Shown: piece after piece, positions 1-7,767 of the stretch
How positions within the stretch are numbered: the first letter of the stretch is position 1
How the letters are laid out: the number at the start of each line of letters is the position of its first letter
Assembly: GCA_963642995.1 (NCBI GenBank)
Contig: CAVIIZ010000009.1
Location: forward strand, 1-45,749
Source: CAVAWX01 sp963642995
GTDB lineage: Bacteria > Actinomycetota > Coriobacteriia > Coriobacteriales > QAMH01
Length of the DNA stretch: 45,749 nt
Direction: 5' to 3'
Translations under genes and position numbers: made by a program
The notes under the pieces: generated by a model
Told to the model about the DNA's origin: nothing
What the model saw: the letters and a program-made list of their open reading frames with translations, nothing else
Databases searched by the model: none

Positions 1-389
1 CTGATCGGACAGGGGCTGGACTTCGGGGCAAGGAGCTCGTGAGAGCCGCAACGCCCGTCACCCACGCTCGAACATCCTACCCTCGCCTCCGCCACCTCGC
101 CGTGCAGTCTCTCGGCCGCCATTTTTCCCGTGCCCAACGCGGCCTCACAGGGAGAATTGCCAGCGGCCCGCAGCTGCAGCTGGCGCTAACCAGGGGCTCG
201 CAGCGGCTCCTGAGTGTTGGCGGTATCCGTCGCAACCGCACTTTCGTTGCAATCGATCATGCAACGAAAAAAAATCATTGCGCAATCGTTGCAAACGATG
301 CGGCGAGAAGAAGGCCCCTACGAAGGAAAGCCGCGCCCTCGAGCTCATATCCGAGGTCACGAGTGTATTCGTCAACAATAAAATCGACA
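1..389. other. No recognisable intact gene; flank of the IS element
   Basis: I see no convincing complete gene here. Frame 1 is open from the window edge to a TGA at 40-42, so the last 13 codons of a gene entering from the left are possible, but nothing in them is diagnostic. The second half is richer in A and T than the rest of the window and carries several GCAAC/GTTGC half-sites, including a long perfect palindrome annotated separately. Open frames in this stretch have no ribosome-binding site and no recognisable motif. Confidence 0.4.
242..269. promoter_or_regulatory. Perfect 10-bp inverted repeat, possible operator
   Basis: TTTCGTTGCA (242-251) and TGCAACGAAA (260-269) are exact reverse complements separated by 8 bases. 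Further GTTGC/GCAAC half-sites lie at about 228-232 and 288-293. Neither strand has a T-tract after the hairpin, so it is not a rho-independent terminator. A dimeric repressor or LuxR-type site is possible. The gene it would serve is not identifiable, because an IS element begins 120 bp downstream. Confidence 0.35.
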
Positions 390-421
390 TTTGGGACTGC
401 GGTGGGAATCTTGGACCAAAA
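390..421 (+). repeat. IS left terminal inverted repeat
   Basis: 32 bp beginning TTTGGGACTGCGGTGG. It matches the reverse complement of 1755-1786 with one mismatch (G at 406 where the right copy implies A). The inner edge ends just before the transposase ribosome-binding site. Confidence 0.9.
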
Positions 422-442
422 CGAAACCGGGAGGAGAACCGC

Positions 443-1750
443 ATGTTCAGTATGGAGCAAAGACGGGTCGCCATAGAGACCTTTATCAGATTCGATCGTA
501 GCTACGCCGATACGATTGCCGAGCTCGGCTACCCGACGAGGGCGTGCCTGCGCAACTGGTGGAAGGAGTACGAGGAAACCGGCGAGATCCCCGTCGGCAA
601 GGGTCGCCACCGCAAATCCAAGTACACCGACGAGCAGACGCGGGCTGCGGTCGGCTACTACCTCGAGCACGGCAAGAGCCTCGCCAGGACGGAGTTCGAC
701 GACCTGCCCGACGACATCGAAGTCCTGCAGGACATGCTGCGCGAGGCGAAGCTGCAGCTCAGACGCGTGCAGCTCGAGCTAGACGTGCGCCAAGCCACCC
801 TCGAGATAGTAAAAAAAGACCCGGGCGCCGCGCCGGGGCTGCTGACCAACGCGGAGAAGGCGGCGATGGCGACGGCGCTGAGGGGTAAGTGCAAGCTCTG
901 CGAAATCCTGCCCGCAGCGGGCATGGCCAAGAGCAGCTGCGAGTACGCGAGGAACGCCCAGGACGAGGGCGGGGCCGAGGGGCGCGCCGCCGCGGGAAAA
1001 GCCGTAATCGAGGCGTTCGAGGCCGGCGGGGGAACCTGCGGATACCGGCGCATCCTCATGCAGGTCGACGCCGACGCGGAACCGGAGGACCGTGTCGGCG
1101 AGCGGGCCGTGCGCGCCATCATGGAGGAGGAGCGCCTGGTCGCACGTACGGCGAAGAGGAAGCGCCGCTACAGCTCGTACGCGGGCGAGATATCCGAGGC
1201 GCCGGCCAACCTGCTGCGCGACGAACGGGGCAAGCACCACTTCGAAGCCGACGCCCCCAACGAGAAGTGGATGACCGACGTGACCGAGTTCCGTATCCCC
1301 GCAGGCAAGGTCTACCTCTCCCCGATAGTCGACTGCTTCGACGGCATGCCGCCGAGTTGGTCGATCTCGACCTCGCCCGACGCCGAGATGGCGAATTCCT
1401 CGCTGCTCGGCGCATGCGCGCAGCTGGAGGAGGGCGACCATCCGCTGATCCATTCAGACCGGGGCTGCCACTACCGCTGGCCCGGGTGGATAAAGATATG
1501 CGAGGAGAAAGGGCTGGTGAGGTCGATGTCGAGGAAGGGCTGCAGCCCAGACAACTCGAGGTGCGAGGGCTTTTTCGGGAGGTTGAAGGTGGAGTTCTTC
1601 TACGGGTGCGACTGGAGCGGGATTACAGTAGAGGAGTTCGCGGGGATGCTCGACTCGTACCTGAGATGGTACAGGGACGTTAGGATCAAGAGCAATCTGG
1701 GCTACCGAAGCCCCATGCAGTACCGAAGGGATTTGGGCCTAGCGGCGTAA
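443..1750 (+). CDS. IS3-family transposase, single fused reading frame
   Basis: A 435-residue DDE transposase that would cut and join the IS ends. The N-terminal third has a helix-turn-helix start (about residues 5-45) and a Leu/Arg-rich helical region (about 95-125) typical of OrfA. The C-terminal half is an integrase (rve) core with D in MTDVTEF, D in IHSDRG and E in CEGFFGRLK, giving the DDE triad. The ATG at 443 is preceded by GGGAGGAG, and earlier in-frame ATGs would begin outside the element. Most IS3 members need a -1 frameshift between orfA and orfB. Here both parts lie in one frame, yet an A7 run and a GC hairpin sit at the expected junction. Confidence 0.9.
   Translation: MFSMEQRRVAIETFIRFDRSYADTIAELGYPTRACLRNWWKEYEETGEIPVGKGRHRKSKYTDEQTRAAVGYYLEHGKSLARTEFDDLPDDIEVLQDMLREAKLQLRRVQLELDVRQATLEIVKKDPGAAPGLLTNAEKAAMATALRGKCKLCEILPAAGMAKSSCEYARNAQDEGGAEGRAAAGKAVIEAFEAGGGTCGYRRILMQVDADAEPEDRVGERAVRAIMEEERLVARTAKRKRRYSSYAGEISEAPANLLRDERGKHHFEADAPNEKWMTDVTEFRIPAGKVYLSPIVDCFDGMPPSWSISTSPDAEMANSSLLGACAQLEEGDHPLIHSDRGCHYRWPGWIKICEEKGLVRSMSRKGCSPDNSRCEGFFGRLKVEFFYGCDWSGITVEEFAGMLDSYLRWYRDVRIKSNLGYRSPMQYRRDLGLAA
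811..837 (+). promoter_or_regulatory. A7 slippery run followed by GC hairpin inside the transposase gene
   Basis: Seven consecutive A residues (811-817) are followed two bases later by CCCGG...CCGGG (820-824 with 833-837). This is the layout of an IS3 programmed -1 frameshift site. In the annotated frame it reads Val-Lys-Lys-Asp without interruption. A -1 slip would instead give about nine further residues and then a TGA, so slippage here would yield a short OrfA-like protein rather than create the full-length one. Confidence 0.5.
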
Positions 1751-1754
1751 GGGA

Positions 1755-1786
1755 TTTTGGTCCAAGATTTCCACCGCAGTCCCAAA
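1755..1786 (-). repeat. IS right terminal inverted repeat
   Basis: The partner of the repeat at 390-421 (31 of 32 positions agree). It begins four bases after the transposase stop codon. Confidence 0.9.
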
Positions 1787-2027
1787 GCCGCAAAAATTCC
1801 TTGTGACTCCATGAGTATATAAGAAGCGCACACTTTGAAAAAGGAGATGAGTGTGTTGGTGCTAGTTAAATTAATCGGGGTTCGAGTTGAATAGATGTGA
1901 GTCGCTGGGCAGATATGAAGAAACCCCCGTTCCTTTTGTGAGGGGGCGGGGGTTTTGCGTGTGCCGACCTGCGCACGCCGGCTTTTTCGCATGTGCTGGC
2001 TTGCATGTGTCGCTCTTGCCGCGCCAG
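1787..2027. other. Gap between IS element and hydrogenase operon
   Basis: A lower-GC stretch with no recognisable gene. AAGGAG at 1841-1846 is correctly spaced from a GTG at 1853 that opens a 13-codon frame (1853-1894) encoding a short hydrophobic peptide. This could be a leader peptide or chance, and I do not call it a gene. A hairpin terminator follows at 1921-1956. Confidence 0.35.
1921..1956 (+). terminator. Rho-independent terminator (possibly bidirectional)
   Basis: AAACCCCCG (1921-1929) pairs with CGGGGGTTT (1947-1955), a 9-bp stem ending in a T4 run on the plus strand. On the minus strand the stem ends in TTT followed by CTTC. It would stop plus-strand transcripts leaving the IS element or the short AT-rich stretch before the convergent hydrogenase operon. 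Confidence 0.6.
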
Positions 2028-2067
2028 AAAAAGACGGCCTGCCGCACAATGTGTGCGACAGGCCGTC
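2028..2067 (-). terminator. Rho-independent terminator of the hydrogenase operon
   Basis: On the minus strand a strong stem (GACGGCCTG 2033-2041 with CAGGCCGTC 2059-2067, extended inward by CGCACA/TGTGCG with one mismatch) is followed by T5 (2028-2032). It lies about 60 bp beyond the cytochrome b stop codon, so the operon as seen ends with that gene. Confidence 0.85.
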
Positions 2068-2125
2068 ATTCCAAGCCTTGCGCCAAGCTGGATGCCCGGC
2101 GCTTTGCTTCAAGAAAGCTTAGGCG

Positions 2126-2899
2126 CTATGCGCTCGCCTTCGCCTCCTCGGCCTCCTCGGGCGCCGGCACGCCGCCGCCCAGCTCGCGGATGGCCTGCAG
2201 CTCGTCTTCGCCTTCTTCACCAAGCGAATCGTAGCCGTTGAAGTGCCAGGTCTCGGGGTCTTGGGTGTAGCCGCCGGACTCCTTGTTGAAAAACATCAGG
2301 CGCGGCAGCGCGGCACCGTCGATCAAGGCCAGGTAGCCGTGGATCATCGTGAAGCAGATGAAGAAGAACATCATGAAGTAGTGGATGATGCGCACCTTCA
2401 TCAAGCCGCCCACGAGGCTCGTGAAGCCGGCGAAAATCGGCACGTACATCGTCGTGCCCCACAGGCAGAAGCCCGTGTAGGTCATGAAGATGATGGCCAC
2501 GCCGATGAGCAGGTACGAGAGCTTTTGCGGCACGCCGAGCTTTGCCGACAGCGGGTGGTCTTTCTTGAAGAAGGTGTAGTACTTCACCCACGAGACCAGC
2601 TGGTGGCGATTGTACTTTTGCGGCAGCCAGTTCCAAAAGTCGGTGACCGTCTCGCGCGTGCCGCCGACGGGGGAGGTCTTCACGACGAACGCCCCGATGA
2701 TGCGCACGAGGCAGTTGATGAAGAACACGAGGCCGAAGAAGATGTGCATCCCTCGCGCCAGGCCCATGACGCCGCCGATGACGGGGTAGTGGATCTCGAT
2801 GCCCGTCAAGATGAGGACGATCATCGCGACGAGGTTCACCCAGTGGGTGATCTGGAATATACGCGGGTGCATTTCCCTGTAGTGTGCGATTTCTGCCAT
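2126..2899 (-). CDS. hyaC: Ni/Fe-hydrogenase b-type cytochrome subunit
   Basis: A 257-residue integral membrane di-haem cytochrome b that anchors the hydrogenase and passes electrons from its Fe-S chain to the quinone pool. Four hydrophobic segments are visible (about residues 17-36, 44-70, 125-150, 170-195). Candidate haem-ligand histidines fall in THWVNL, MHIFFG, IIHYFMM and MIHGYLAL, as in the HyaC/HydC family. The C-terminal 30 residues are acidic and Glu/Ala-rich. The ATG lies 2 bp after the large-subunit stop, so translation is probably coupled. It is the last gene before a terminator; no maturation protease gene follows. Confidence 0.92.
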   Translation of the reverse strand: MAEIAHYREMHPRIFQITHWVNLVAMIVLILTGIEIHYPVIGGVMGLARGMHIFFGLVFFINCLVRIIGAFVVKTSPVGGTRETVTDFWNWLPQKYNRHQLVSWVKYYTFFKKDHPLSAKLGVPQKLSYLLIGVAIIFMTYTGFCLWGTTMYVPIFAGFTSLVGGLMKVRIIHYFMMFFFICFTMIHGYLALIDGAALPRLMFFNKESGGYTQDPETWHFNGYDSLGEEGEDELQAIRELGGGVPAPEEAEEAKASA

Positions 2900-2901
2900 T
2901 G

Positions 2902-4611
2902 CTATCGACCTCCCCAGGGACTCGTCTCGGCTCGGAACTCTTTGCCCGTCTTGGGTTCGACGAGGTGCACGGCGCAGGCGATGCAGGGATCGTAGCCGTG
3001 CACGATGCGCAGCGCGTTGATGGGCGCCTCGATGTTGTCGACGGGGCAGCCGACGAGCGCCTGCTCCAGGGTGCCGGGCACGTCGTTTTGGTCGCGCGGC
3101 GACATGTTCCACGTGGAGGGCACGATGGCCTGGTAGTGGGTGATCTTGTTGCCGGAGATCTCCATGGTGTGGTAGAGGGCGCCGCGGGGAGCCTCCCACG
3201 CGCCCTGGCCGACGCCGGTGTCGCGCGCCCGGTCGGTAAACCAGATGTTGTCGCCGTTTGCGTCCGCGACCATCTGCACGAGCTGCCCGGCCCAGGTGAT
3301 CATGTCGGAGGCGACGACCTCGGCCTCGATGGGCCGCGCCGCCAGACGGCCGAGCGCGGAGTTCAACGCGGGAAGCGAGGCGCTCGTGGCGGGCAGGCCG
3401 AGCCCTTCCAGCACGGTGTGGACGTTGTTCTTGATGCCCTCGACGCCGGACATGTAGCTGACGAGCACGCGGGACAGAGGGCCGACTTCCATGGGGTCGC
3501 CGTCGTAGCGCGGCGCCTTGATCCACGTGTACTTGTCGTTGACCTCTTCTCTGGCCTCGTCTTTGTAGTAGCCGGGGAAGTTCTTCGGGGCCTGGGTCAC
3601 GCCCTTGGTCGGGTGCAGGAGCGAGCCGTCGTCGTCGTAGTAGGCGTGCGCCGAGGTTTCGGCGAGCTTCTCGATGTCGAAGCCCTCGAGTTTCGCCTGG
3701 CCGTTTTTCACCCGCACGATGCCGGCGGGGAAGTAGCGGTTCTCGCGCTCGTAGGTGTCGTCGTCGAAGACGCCGTAGGCCATGAAGTTGCCGTGGACGT
3801 TGCCGCCTATCCCGGCGAGGTCTTCCTTGTAGACGCCCGCAATGGCGATGGCGTCGGGGATCATGGTGTTTTGCACCCAGTCGTGCAGCTTCTTGGCGCG
3901 CATGATGATGTCGTCGAGTTTTTCCACGCTGGGCACGAAGGTGGTGCCGCCCGGCACGGAGCTCATGATGTGGGGCATCTTGCCGCCTGCCAGCGCCGCG
4001 ATCTCGTCGGCGGTGGCCTGCATGTCGATGGCCTCGATGTAGTGCGCCGTCGCTATCAAGTCCAGCTCGGGCGGCAGCTTGTAGGCATCGGGGGCCTGTC
4101 CTTCCATGAACCAGCCGCCGGACAGCCAGGAGTACTGGCCGTTTTTGGCGAACTTCTCCAGGCGCTCCTTGACGGCGCCGAAATCCGTGATGGCCAGCCC
4201 GTACTTGCGCGCCGCCTCGTAGGCGGCCTCGACGTCGGCGTTCAGCGCGTTCAGCGGGTTCACGTAGTCGAGCGCGGAGAGCTGGTAGAACCACAGGATG
4301 TGGCTGTGCATGAACTGCGCGCCCTCGATCAGGTTGCGCACGAGGCGCGCCCCCTGCGGATGCTTGATGCCGTAGGCCTCCTCGGCGGCGTAGATGGACG
4401 CATGCCCTTGCGAGACGGGGCACACGCCGCAGATGCGCTGCGCGATCATGGCCGCGTCAGTTGGCTCGCGGCCTTCCTGGATCAGCTCCAGGCCGCGGAA
4501 CAGCCCGCCGGAGACCCATGCCTTGGAGACCTTGCCGCCCTCGACTTCCATCTCCACGCGCAAATGGCCTTCGATGCGGTCTACCGGGTCGATGATGGAG
4601 TGCTTCGCCAT
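2902..4611 (-). CDS. hyaB: [NiFe] hydrogenase large (catalytic) subunit, group 1
   Basis: A 569-residue subunit carrying the NiFe(CN)2CO site that oxidises H2. The N-terminal motif RICGVCPVSQGH supplies the first cysteine pair, and the C-terminal motif DPCIACAVH supplies the second. In this family a dedicated endopeptidase cuts after that His during maturation, which here would remove 20 residues starting LVEPK. The N-terminus DPVDRIEGHLRVE is typical. Length matches respiratory uptake enzymes (about 570). The ATG is 2 bp downstream of the small-subunit stop. HydDB recognises a Coriobacteria-associated group 1 clade, but I cannot assign the subgroup from sequence alone. Confidence 0.96.
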   Translation of the reverse strand: MAKHSIIDPVDRIEGHLRVEMEVEGGKVSKAWVSGGLFRGLELIQEGREPTDAAMIAQRICGVCPVSQGHASIYAAEEAYGIKHPQGARLVRNLIEGAQFMHSHILWFYQLSALDYVNPLNALNADVEAAYEAARKYGLAITDFGAVKERLEKFAKNGQYSWLSGGWFMEGQAPDAYKLPPELDLIATAHYIEAIDMQATADEIAALAGGKMPHIMSSVPGGTTFVPSVEKLDDIIMRAKKLHDWVQNTMIPDAIAIAGVYKEDLAGIGGNVHGNFMAYGVFDDDTYERENRYFPAGIVRVKNGQAKLEGFDIEKLAETSAHAYYDDDGSLLHPTKGVTQAPKNFPGYYKDEAREEVNDKYTWIKAPRYDGDPMEVGPLSRVLVSYMSGVEGIKNNVHTVLEGLGLPATSASLPALNSALGRLAARPIEAEVVASDMITWAGQLVQMVADANGDNIWFTDRARDTGVGQGAWEAPRGALYHTMEISGNKITHYQAIVPSTWNMSPRDQNDVPGTLEQALVGCPVDNIEAPINALRIVHGYDPCIACAVHLVEPKTGKEFRAETSPWGGR

Positions 4612-4613
4612 TT

Positions 4614-5891
4614 CTACTCACCGCCCTTCTCGCCGGCCGCAACGGGCTGCTCGCCGGCCTCTTCTTCCTCGACTTGCCCCGCGGCCTCGTCCTCGTTTCT
4701 GACGACGTCGCCGGAGACGAGGTGGCGCTTGGCGTACCAGGCGCGCTCCTTCTCGTATTCCGGGCCTCCGTTGGTGCGGCCTGCGGCCTTCATGCCGATG
4801 CCGTGGATGACGAGCACCACCGCGATGACGCCGGTGACGGCCAGCGCTATCGGGGTGGGGTTGAAGCGGATGTCGTTGATGCGCAGCGTCTTCAGGCGCG
4901 ACAGGAACGGCCCGTTGTTGTCGACCCAGTTGCGCTGGGTGACGCGCGGGTCGGCCGACGCGCAGCCGATGCAGGGGGCGCCGGCGTCCACGCACCAGTT
5001 CACCCTGCGGTTCCAGCGGACTTGCGCGCAGTTCGAGCTGGTCTGGGGGCCTTTGCAGCCCACCGCGTAGAGGCAGTAGCCCTTGGCCTCCTCCTGCGAG
5101 CCGAACTTGTAGACGAACTCGCCGTTTTCAAAGTGGCCGCGGCGCGGGCAGTTGTCGTGGATGGTCTGGCCGAAGTACGCGCTGGGCATGTTCAGCTCGT
5201 TGAGAGCGGGCAAGGTGCCCAGCAGCAGGTACTGCACGATGATGGCGACCAGGGTGGCCGGGTTCACCGGGCAGGAGGGCACGTTGACGACCGGCGTGGA
5301 CACGCCGTTGTCCTGCAGGTACTTCTGGATGCCCTCGGCGCCGCCCGGGTTGGGGTAGGCGGCGCAGAAGCCGCCGTCGACGGCGCACGACCCGGCGGCG
5401 ATGACGGCCGCGGCGTCTTTGCAGGTGCGCAGCACGGGGGAATCGCCGGGGGCGCAGGTGGCCTCGCCGGCGATGCGCAGCGCCTCGCCGTCCCAGCGCG
5501 TCATGACGGCGCCCTCGATGACGACGATGTACTTGCCCTTCGCGCCCTCGATGGTCTGCTCGCGCGCTTCCTCGAGCGAGTAGCCGGCGGCCGCGGAAAG
5601 GGTCTCGGAATAGTTCAACGCGATGTACTCGAGAAGCAACGTGGCCGGATCGGGGTCGTCTGCCTGGGCGAACGACTCCGTGCAACCGGTGCACGAGCCG
5701 AGCTCCATCCAGATGACCGGGGAGAGGTCTCCCGTCGCCTTGCCGATCAGCTTGGTCTCGATTGCATGAGCCACATCGGCCCCCGTCACGCCCCGGACGC
5801 CTATCGCCGCAGCGAGGGTGCCGCAAAACGCGAGGAAGCTACGGCGCGTTACTCCGCGCGCCGCAAGTGACTCGTAAAACGAATCAGCCAT
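4614..5891 (-). CDS. hyaA: [NiFe] hydrogenase small (Fe-S) subunit, Tat-exported
   Basis: A 425-residue electron-transfer subunit. A twin-arginine signal (TRRSFLAF, residues 15-22) with a hydrophobic stretch exports the folded heterodimer. The proximal-cluster motif is CTGCTES. Further cluster ligands appear in GSCAVDGG, PSCPVNP, HDNCPRRGHF and the Cys-rich segment GYCLYAVGCKG...CIGCA. One transmembrane anchor (about residues 350-370) precedes an unusually long charged tail of about 57 residues ending in Glu/Gly repeats. The ATG at 5891 has GGAGG five bases upstream. It is the first gene of a three-gene operon with 2-bp gaps. Confidence 0.95.
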   Translation of the reverse strand: MADSFYESLAARGVTRRSFLAFCGTLAAAIGVRGVTGADVAHAIETKLIGKATGDLSPVIWMELGSCTGCTESFAQADDPDPATLLLEYIALNYSETLSAAAGYSLEEAREQTIEGAKGKYIVVIEGAVMTRWDGEALRIAGEATCAPGDSPVLRTCKDAAAVIAAGSCAVDGGFCAAYPNPGGAEGIQKYLQDNGVSTPVVNVPSCPVNPATLVAIIVQYLLLGTLPALNELNMPSAYFGQTIHDNCPRRGHFENGEFVYKFGSQEEAKGYCLYAVGCKGPQTSSNCAQVRWNRRVNWCVDAGAPCIGCASADPRVTQRNWVDNNGPFLSRLKTLRINDIRFNPTPIALAVTGVIAVVLVIHGIGMKAAGRTNGGPEYEKERAWYAKRHLVSGDVVRNEDEAAGQVEEEEAGEQPVAAGEKGGE

Positions 5892-6163
5892 ACAAACCTC
5901 CATCTTTCCCGTGGCCGTGCAGGCGCTTTTCCCCGGACGCGCCGTCCCCCTGACATGCGCTCCGCGTGCCCGCTCGCCGGCCTTCGTGCCAAACCCCCCG
6001 TGTATGTGTGCCGCGCGCATCGGTACGCTTGCGGCGGAAGGCTTCGCTCTTACCGGACGGACTATACTGGTCTTGCGCGCGAAAGTCTTGCGCGAAACGG
6101 TTGGATTACAGCTAAACGCTCCAATAATCCGCAGACGGCGCGCGGCGGGTAGAATCACCTGGC

Positions 6164-6640
6164 ATGAGCGGAAACGATGCGCGAAAGACACGGCAGGTGG
6201 CGACGAACCGCAAGGCGCGCCACGATTTCTTCGTCGACGAGACCATCGAGTGCGGCATCGTCTTGACGGGCACCGAGGTGTGCAGCCTGCGCGAGAACGG
6301 GTGCACCCTGCGCGACTGCTATGCGCTGGTGCGCGGCGGCGAGGTGTGGCTTTCCGGCATGCATATCCCCCCCTACAGCCACGGCACGGTGTGGAACGTC
6401 GATTCCGACCGGCGCCGCAAGCTGCTCTTGCACAAACGCCAGATACTGCAGCTGGGGCAGAAGGCCGCGCGCGAGGGCTGCGCGCTCGTGCCGCTGTCGG
6501 TGTATTTCAAAGACGGCCGCGCGAAGGTCGAGCTGGGCGTGTGCCGCGGCAAGAAGCAATACGACAAGCGCCAGACCATGCGCGAACGCGACGCCAAGCG
6601 CGCCATCGACCGCGCCATCAAGGAGCAGCGCCGCGGATAG
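6164..6640 (+). CDS. smpB: SsrA-binding protein SmpB
   Basis: A 158-residue tmRNA partner in trans-translation, which rescues ribosomes stalled on broken mRNAs. The family motifs NRKARHDF (residues 16-23) and GIVLTGTEV (31-39), and a basic C-terminal tail from about residue 130 that folds into the decoding site, are all present. Length is typical. The usual Lys after GTEV is Cys here (CSLREN), a mild variation. It is divergent from the hydrogenase operon across a 272-bp intergenic region that holds a TATACT box at 6063-6068. No ssrA gene is visible in the window. Confidence 0.95.
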   Translation: MSGNDARKTRQVATNRKARHDFFVDETIECGIVLTGTEVCSLRENGCTLRDCYALVRGGEVWLSGMHIPPYSHGTVWNVDSDRRRKLLLHKRQILQLGQKAAREGCALVPLSVYFKDGRAKVELGVCRGKKQYDKRQTMRERDAKRAIDRAIKEQRRG

Positions 6641-6862
6641 CCCTTGCCGCGCGCGCGGACGGCGGGGCAGGCGCCCGTCACCGGCGAGACGGCGGGCGGT
6701 TGTGCAAGATGAAATCGGGGCTTGCGTTTCACGGCGCGAAAGCGTAAAGTACCCCCTCGTGTTTGAAGCGGAAGGGCGCACTTGCCTTCCCACCTTTCGA
6801 CGGGGCGCGAAAGCCCTTGTCGCCGGGTCGCCATAGCTCGCGAGTTTCCCCGCGTCTAGAGC

Positions 6863-6899
6863 GCCCGTCGGCTGTGCTTTCAAGCTCGACGGGCTTTTT
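6863..6899 (+). terminator. Leader terminator-like hairpin just upstream of infC (attenuator candidate)
   Basis: GCCCGTCG (6863-6870 region) pairs with CGACGGGC (6887-6894) and is followed by T5 (6895-6899). It ends 18 bp before the proposed infC start and abuts its ribosome-binding site. It could be the terminator of smpB, but it is more than 220 bp beyond smpB and next to infC. Leader attenuation of infC-rpmI-rplT is known in other bacteria, where L20 binds the leader. A similar role here is inference. Confidence 0.65.
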
Positions 6900-6903
6900 C
6901 ATT

Positions 6904-6919
6904 GGAGGCGATTGCCATA
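6904..6919 (+). promoter_or_regulatory. infC ribosome-binding site and ATA start codon
   Basis: GGAGG (6904-6908) is followed after 8 bases by ATA (6917-6919). An in-frame ATT at 6911 is only 2 bases from the SD, and a TTG at 6902 would place the SD inside the gene. infC commonly uses a rare start codon of the AUU class, because IF3 rejects it and so limits its own synthesis. Confidence 0.6.
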
Positions 6920-7498
6920 GCCGCACAAGAGTCACGCATCAACGACGCGATCCGCGCACCCGAAGTGCGCCTGATCGGGGTCGACGGCAGCCAGCTGGGC
7001 ATCTACAGCAACAGCAATGCCCAAAAGATCGCCGAAGACCAAAACCTCGACTTGGTCGAGATCGCGCCGAACGCCGAGCCGCCGGTGTGCCGCATAATGG
7101 ACTACGGCAAGTACAAGTACGAGCAGGCGGTCAAGGCGAAGAAGGCGCGCAAGAACCAGACGAAGGTCGCGGTCAAGGAGATGAAGTTCCGCCCGAAGAT
7201 CGACACGGGCGACTACGAGACCAAGAAAGGCCACGTGCTTCGCTTCCTCGGCAAGGGCTCGAAGGTCAAGATCACGATCATGTTCCGCGGGCGCGAGATG
7301 GCCCACCCGGAGCAGGGTCTGTCCATCTTGGAGCGCCTGGCCGACGACCTGAAGGGCCTGGCCGTCGTCGAGCAGCAGCCCAAAATGGAAGGCCGCAACA
7401 TGCACATGCTCATCGCCCCGACCCCCGAGGCGAAAAAGAAGCAGCAGGAAAAAGAGCAAGACGCCCGAGAGCAGGGCACGAGCAAAGGAGCTGAATAG
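6917..7498 (+). CDS. infC: Translation initiation factor IF-3
   Basis: A 193-residue IF3 that binds the 30S subunit, prevents premature 50S joining and proofreads the start codon. The N-domain opens with RINDAIRAPEVRLI, and the linker and C-domain include PPVCRIMDYGKYKYE, VKEMKFRPKID and TIMFRGREM, all diagnostic. A Lys/Gln/Glu-rich tail of about 25 residues follows. The start is chosen at ATA 6917 on Shine-Dalgarno spacing; ATT 6911 and TTG 6902 are alternatives. It is followed 2 bp later by rpmI, forming the conserved infC-rpmI-rplT operon, which a leader hairpin and IF3 autoregulation could control. Confidence 0.95.
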   Translation: MAAQESRINDAIRAPEVRLIGVDGSQLGIYSNSNAQKIAEDQNLDLVEIAPNAEPPVCRIMDYGKYKYEQAVKAKKARKNQTKVAVKEMKFRPKIDTGDYETKKGHVLRFLGKGSKVKITIMFRGREMAHPEQGLSILERLADDLKGLAVVEQQPKMEGRNMHMLIAPTPEAKKKQQEKEQDAREQGTSKGAE

Positions 7499-7500
7499 AC

Positions 7501-7698
7501 ATGCCCAAGATGAAGACGCACCGCGGCGCAGCCAAGCGTTTCCGCGTCACGCGCACCGGCAAGGTCATGCGCGCCAAGGCCTACAAGAGCCACATCCTCG
7601 AGAAGAAGTCGCCCAAGCGCAAGCGCAACTTCCGCCAAGACGGCGTGGTCGCCGCAGGCGACGCGAAGACCGTGAAAAAGCAGCTGGGTCAGGCCTAG
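7501..7698 (+). CDS. rpmI: 50S ribosomal protein L35
   Basis: A 65-residue, very basic ribosomal protein. It opens with MPKMKTHRGAAKRFRVT and carries the SPKRKRNFRQD segment typical of bacterial L35. AAAGGAG lies upstream, overlapping the end of infC. It is the second gene of infC-rpmI-rplT. Confidence 0.97.
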   Translation: MPKMKTHRGAAKRFRVTRTGKVMRAKAYKSHILEKKSPKRKRNFRQDGVVAAGDAKTVKKQLGQA

Positions 7699-7767
7699 CA
7701 CACCGATGCGCGGCCCGGAGAGGGGCGCGCATGTTCACCAGACCATTCACCAAGGAGTTGATAGACC

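Larger units (their letters stand above)
390..1786 (+). mobile_element. IS3-family insertion sequence, apparently complete
   Basis: A 1,397-bp element bounded by 32-bp terminal inverted repeats (390-421 and 1755-1786) that differ at one position. It encloses one transposase gene of 435 codons that ends 4 bp before the right repeat. If the termini are set at the usual IS3 TG...CA, the element runs 392-1784. I could not find a target-site duplication: the flanking 3-5 bases differ on the two sides. That suggests an old insertion, or rearrangement of one flank. The near-perfect repeats and intact gene suggest the element may still be mobile. Confidence 0.88.

Noticed and set aside
1853..1894. 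13-codon open frame from GTG with a well-spaced AAGGAG, followed by a terminator
   Set aside because: It is too short to distinguish a real leader peptide from chance, and there is no downstream gene on that strand for it to control.
6842..6854. GAGTTTCCCCGCG shared between the infC leader and the gap before the HMA gene (about 22752-22764)
   Set aside because: A shared string of this length is expected by chance a few times in a window of this size, and the contexts have no common function.
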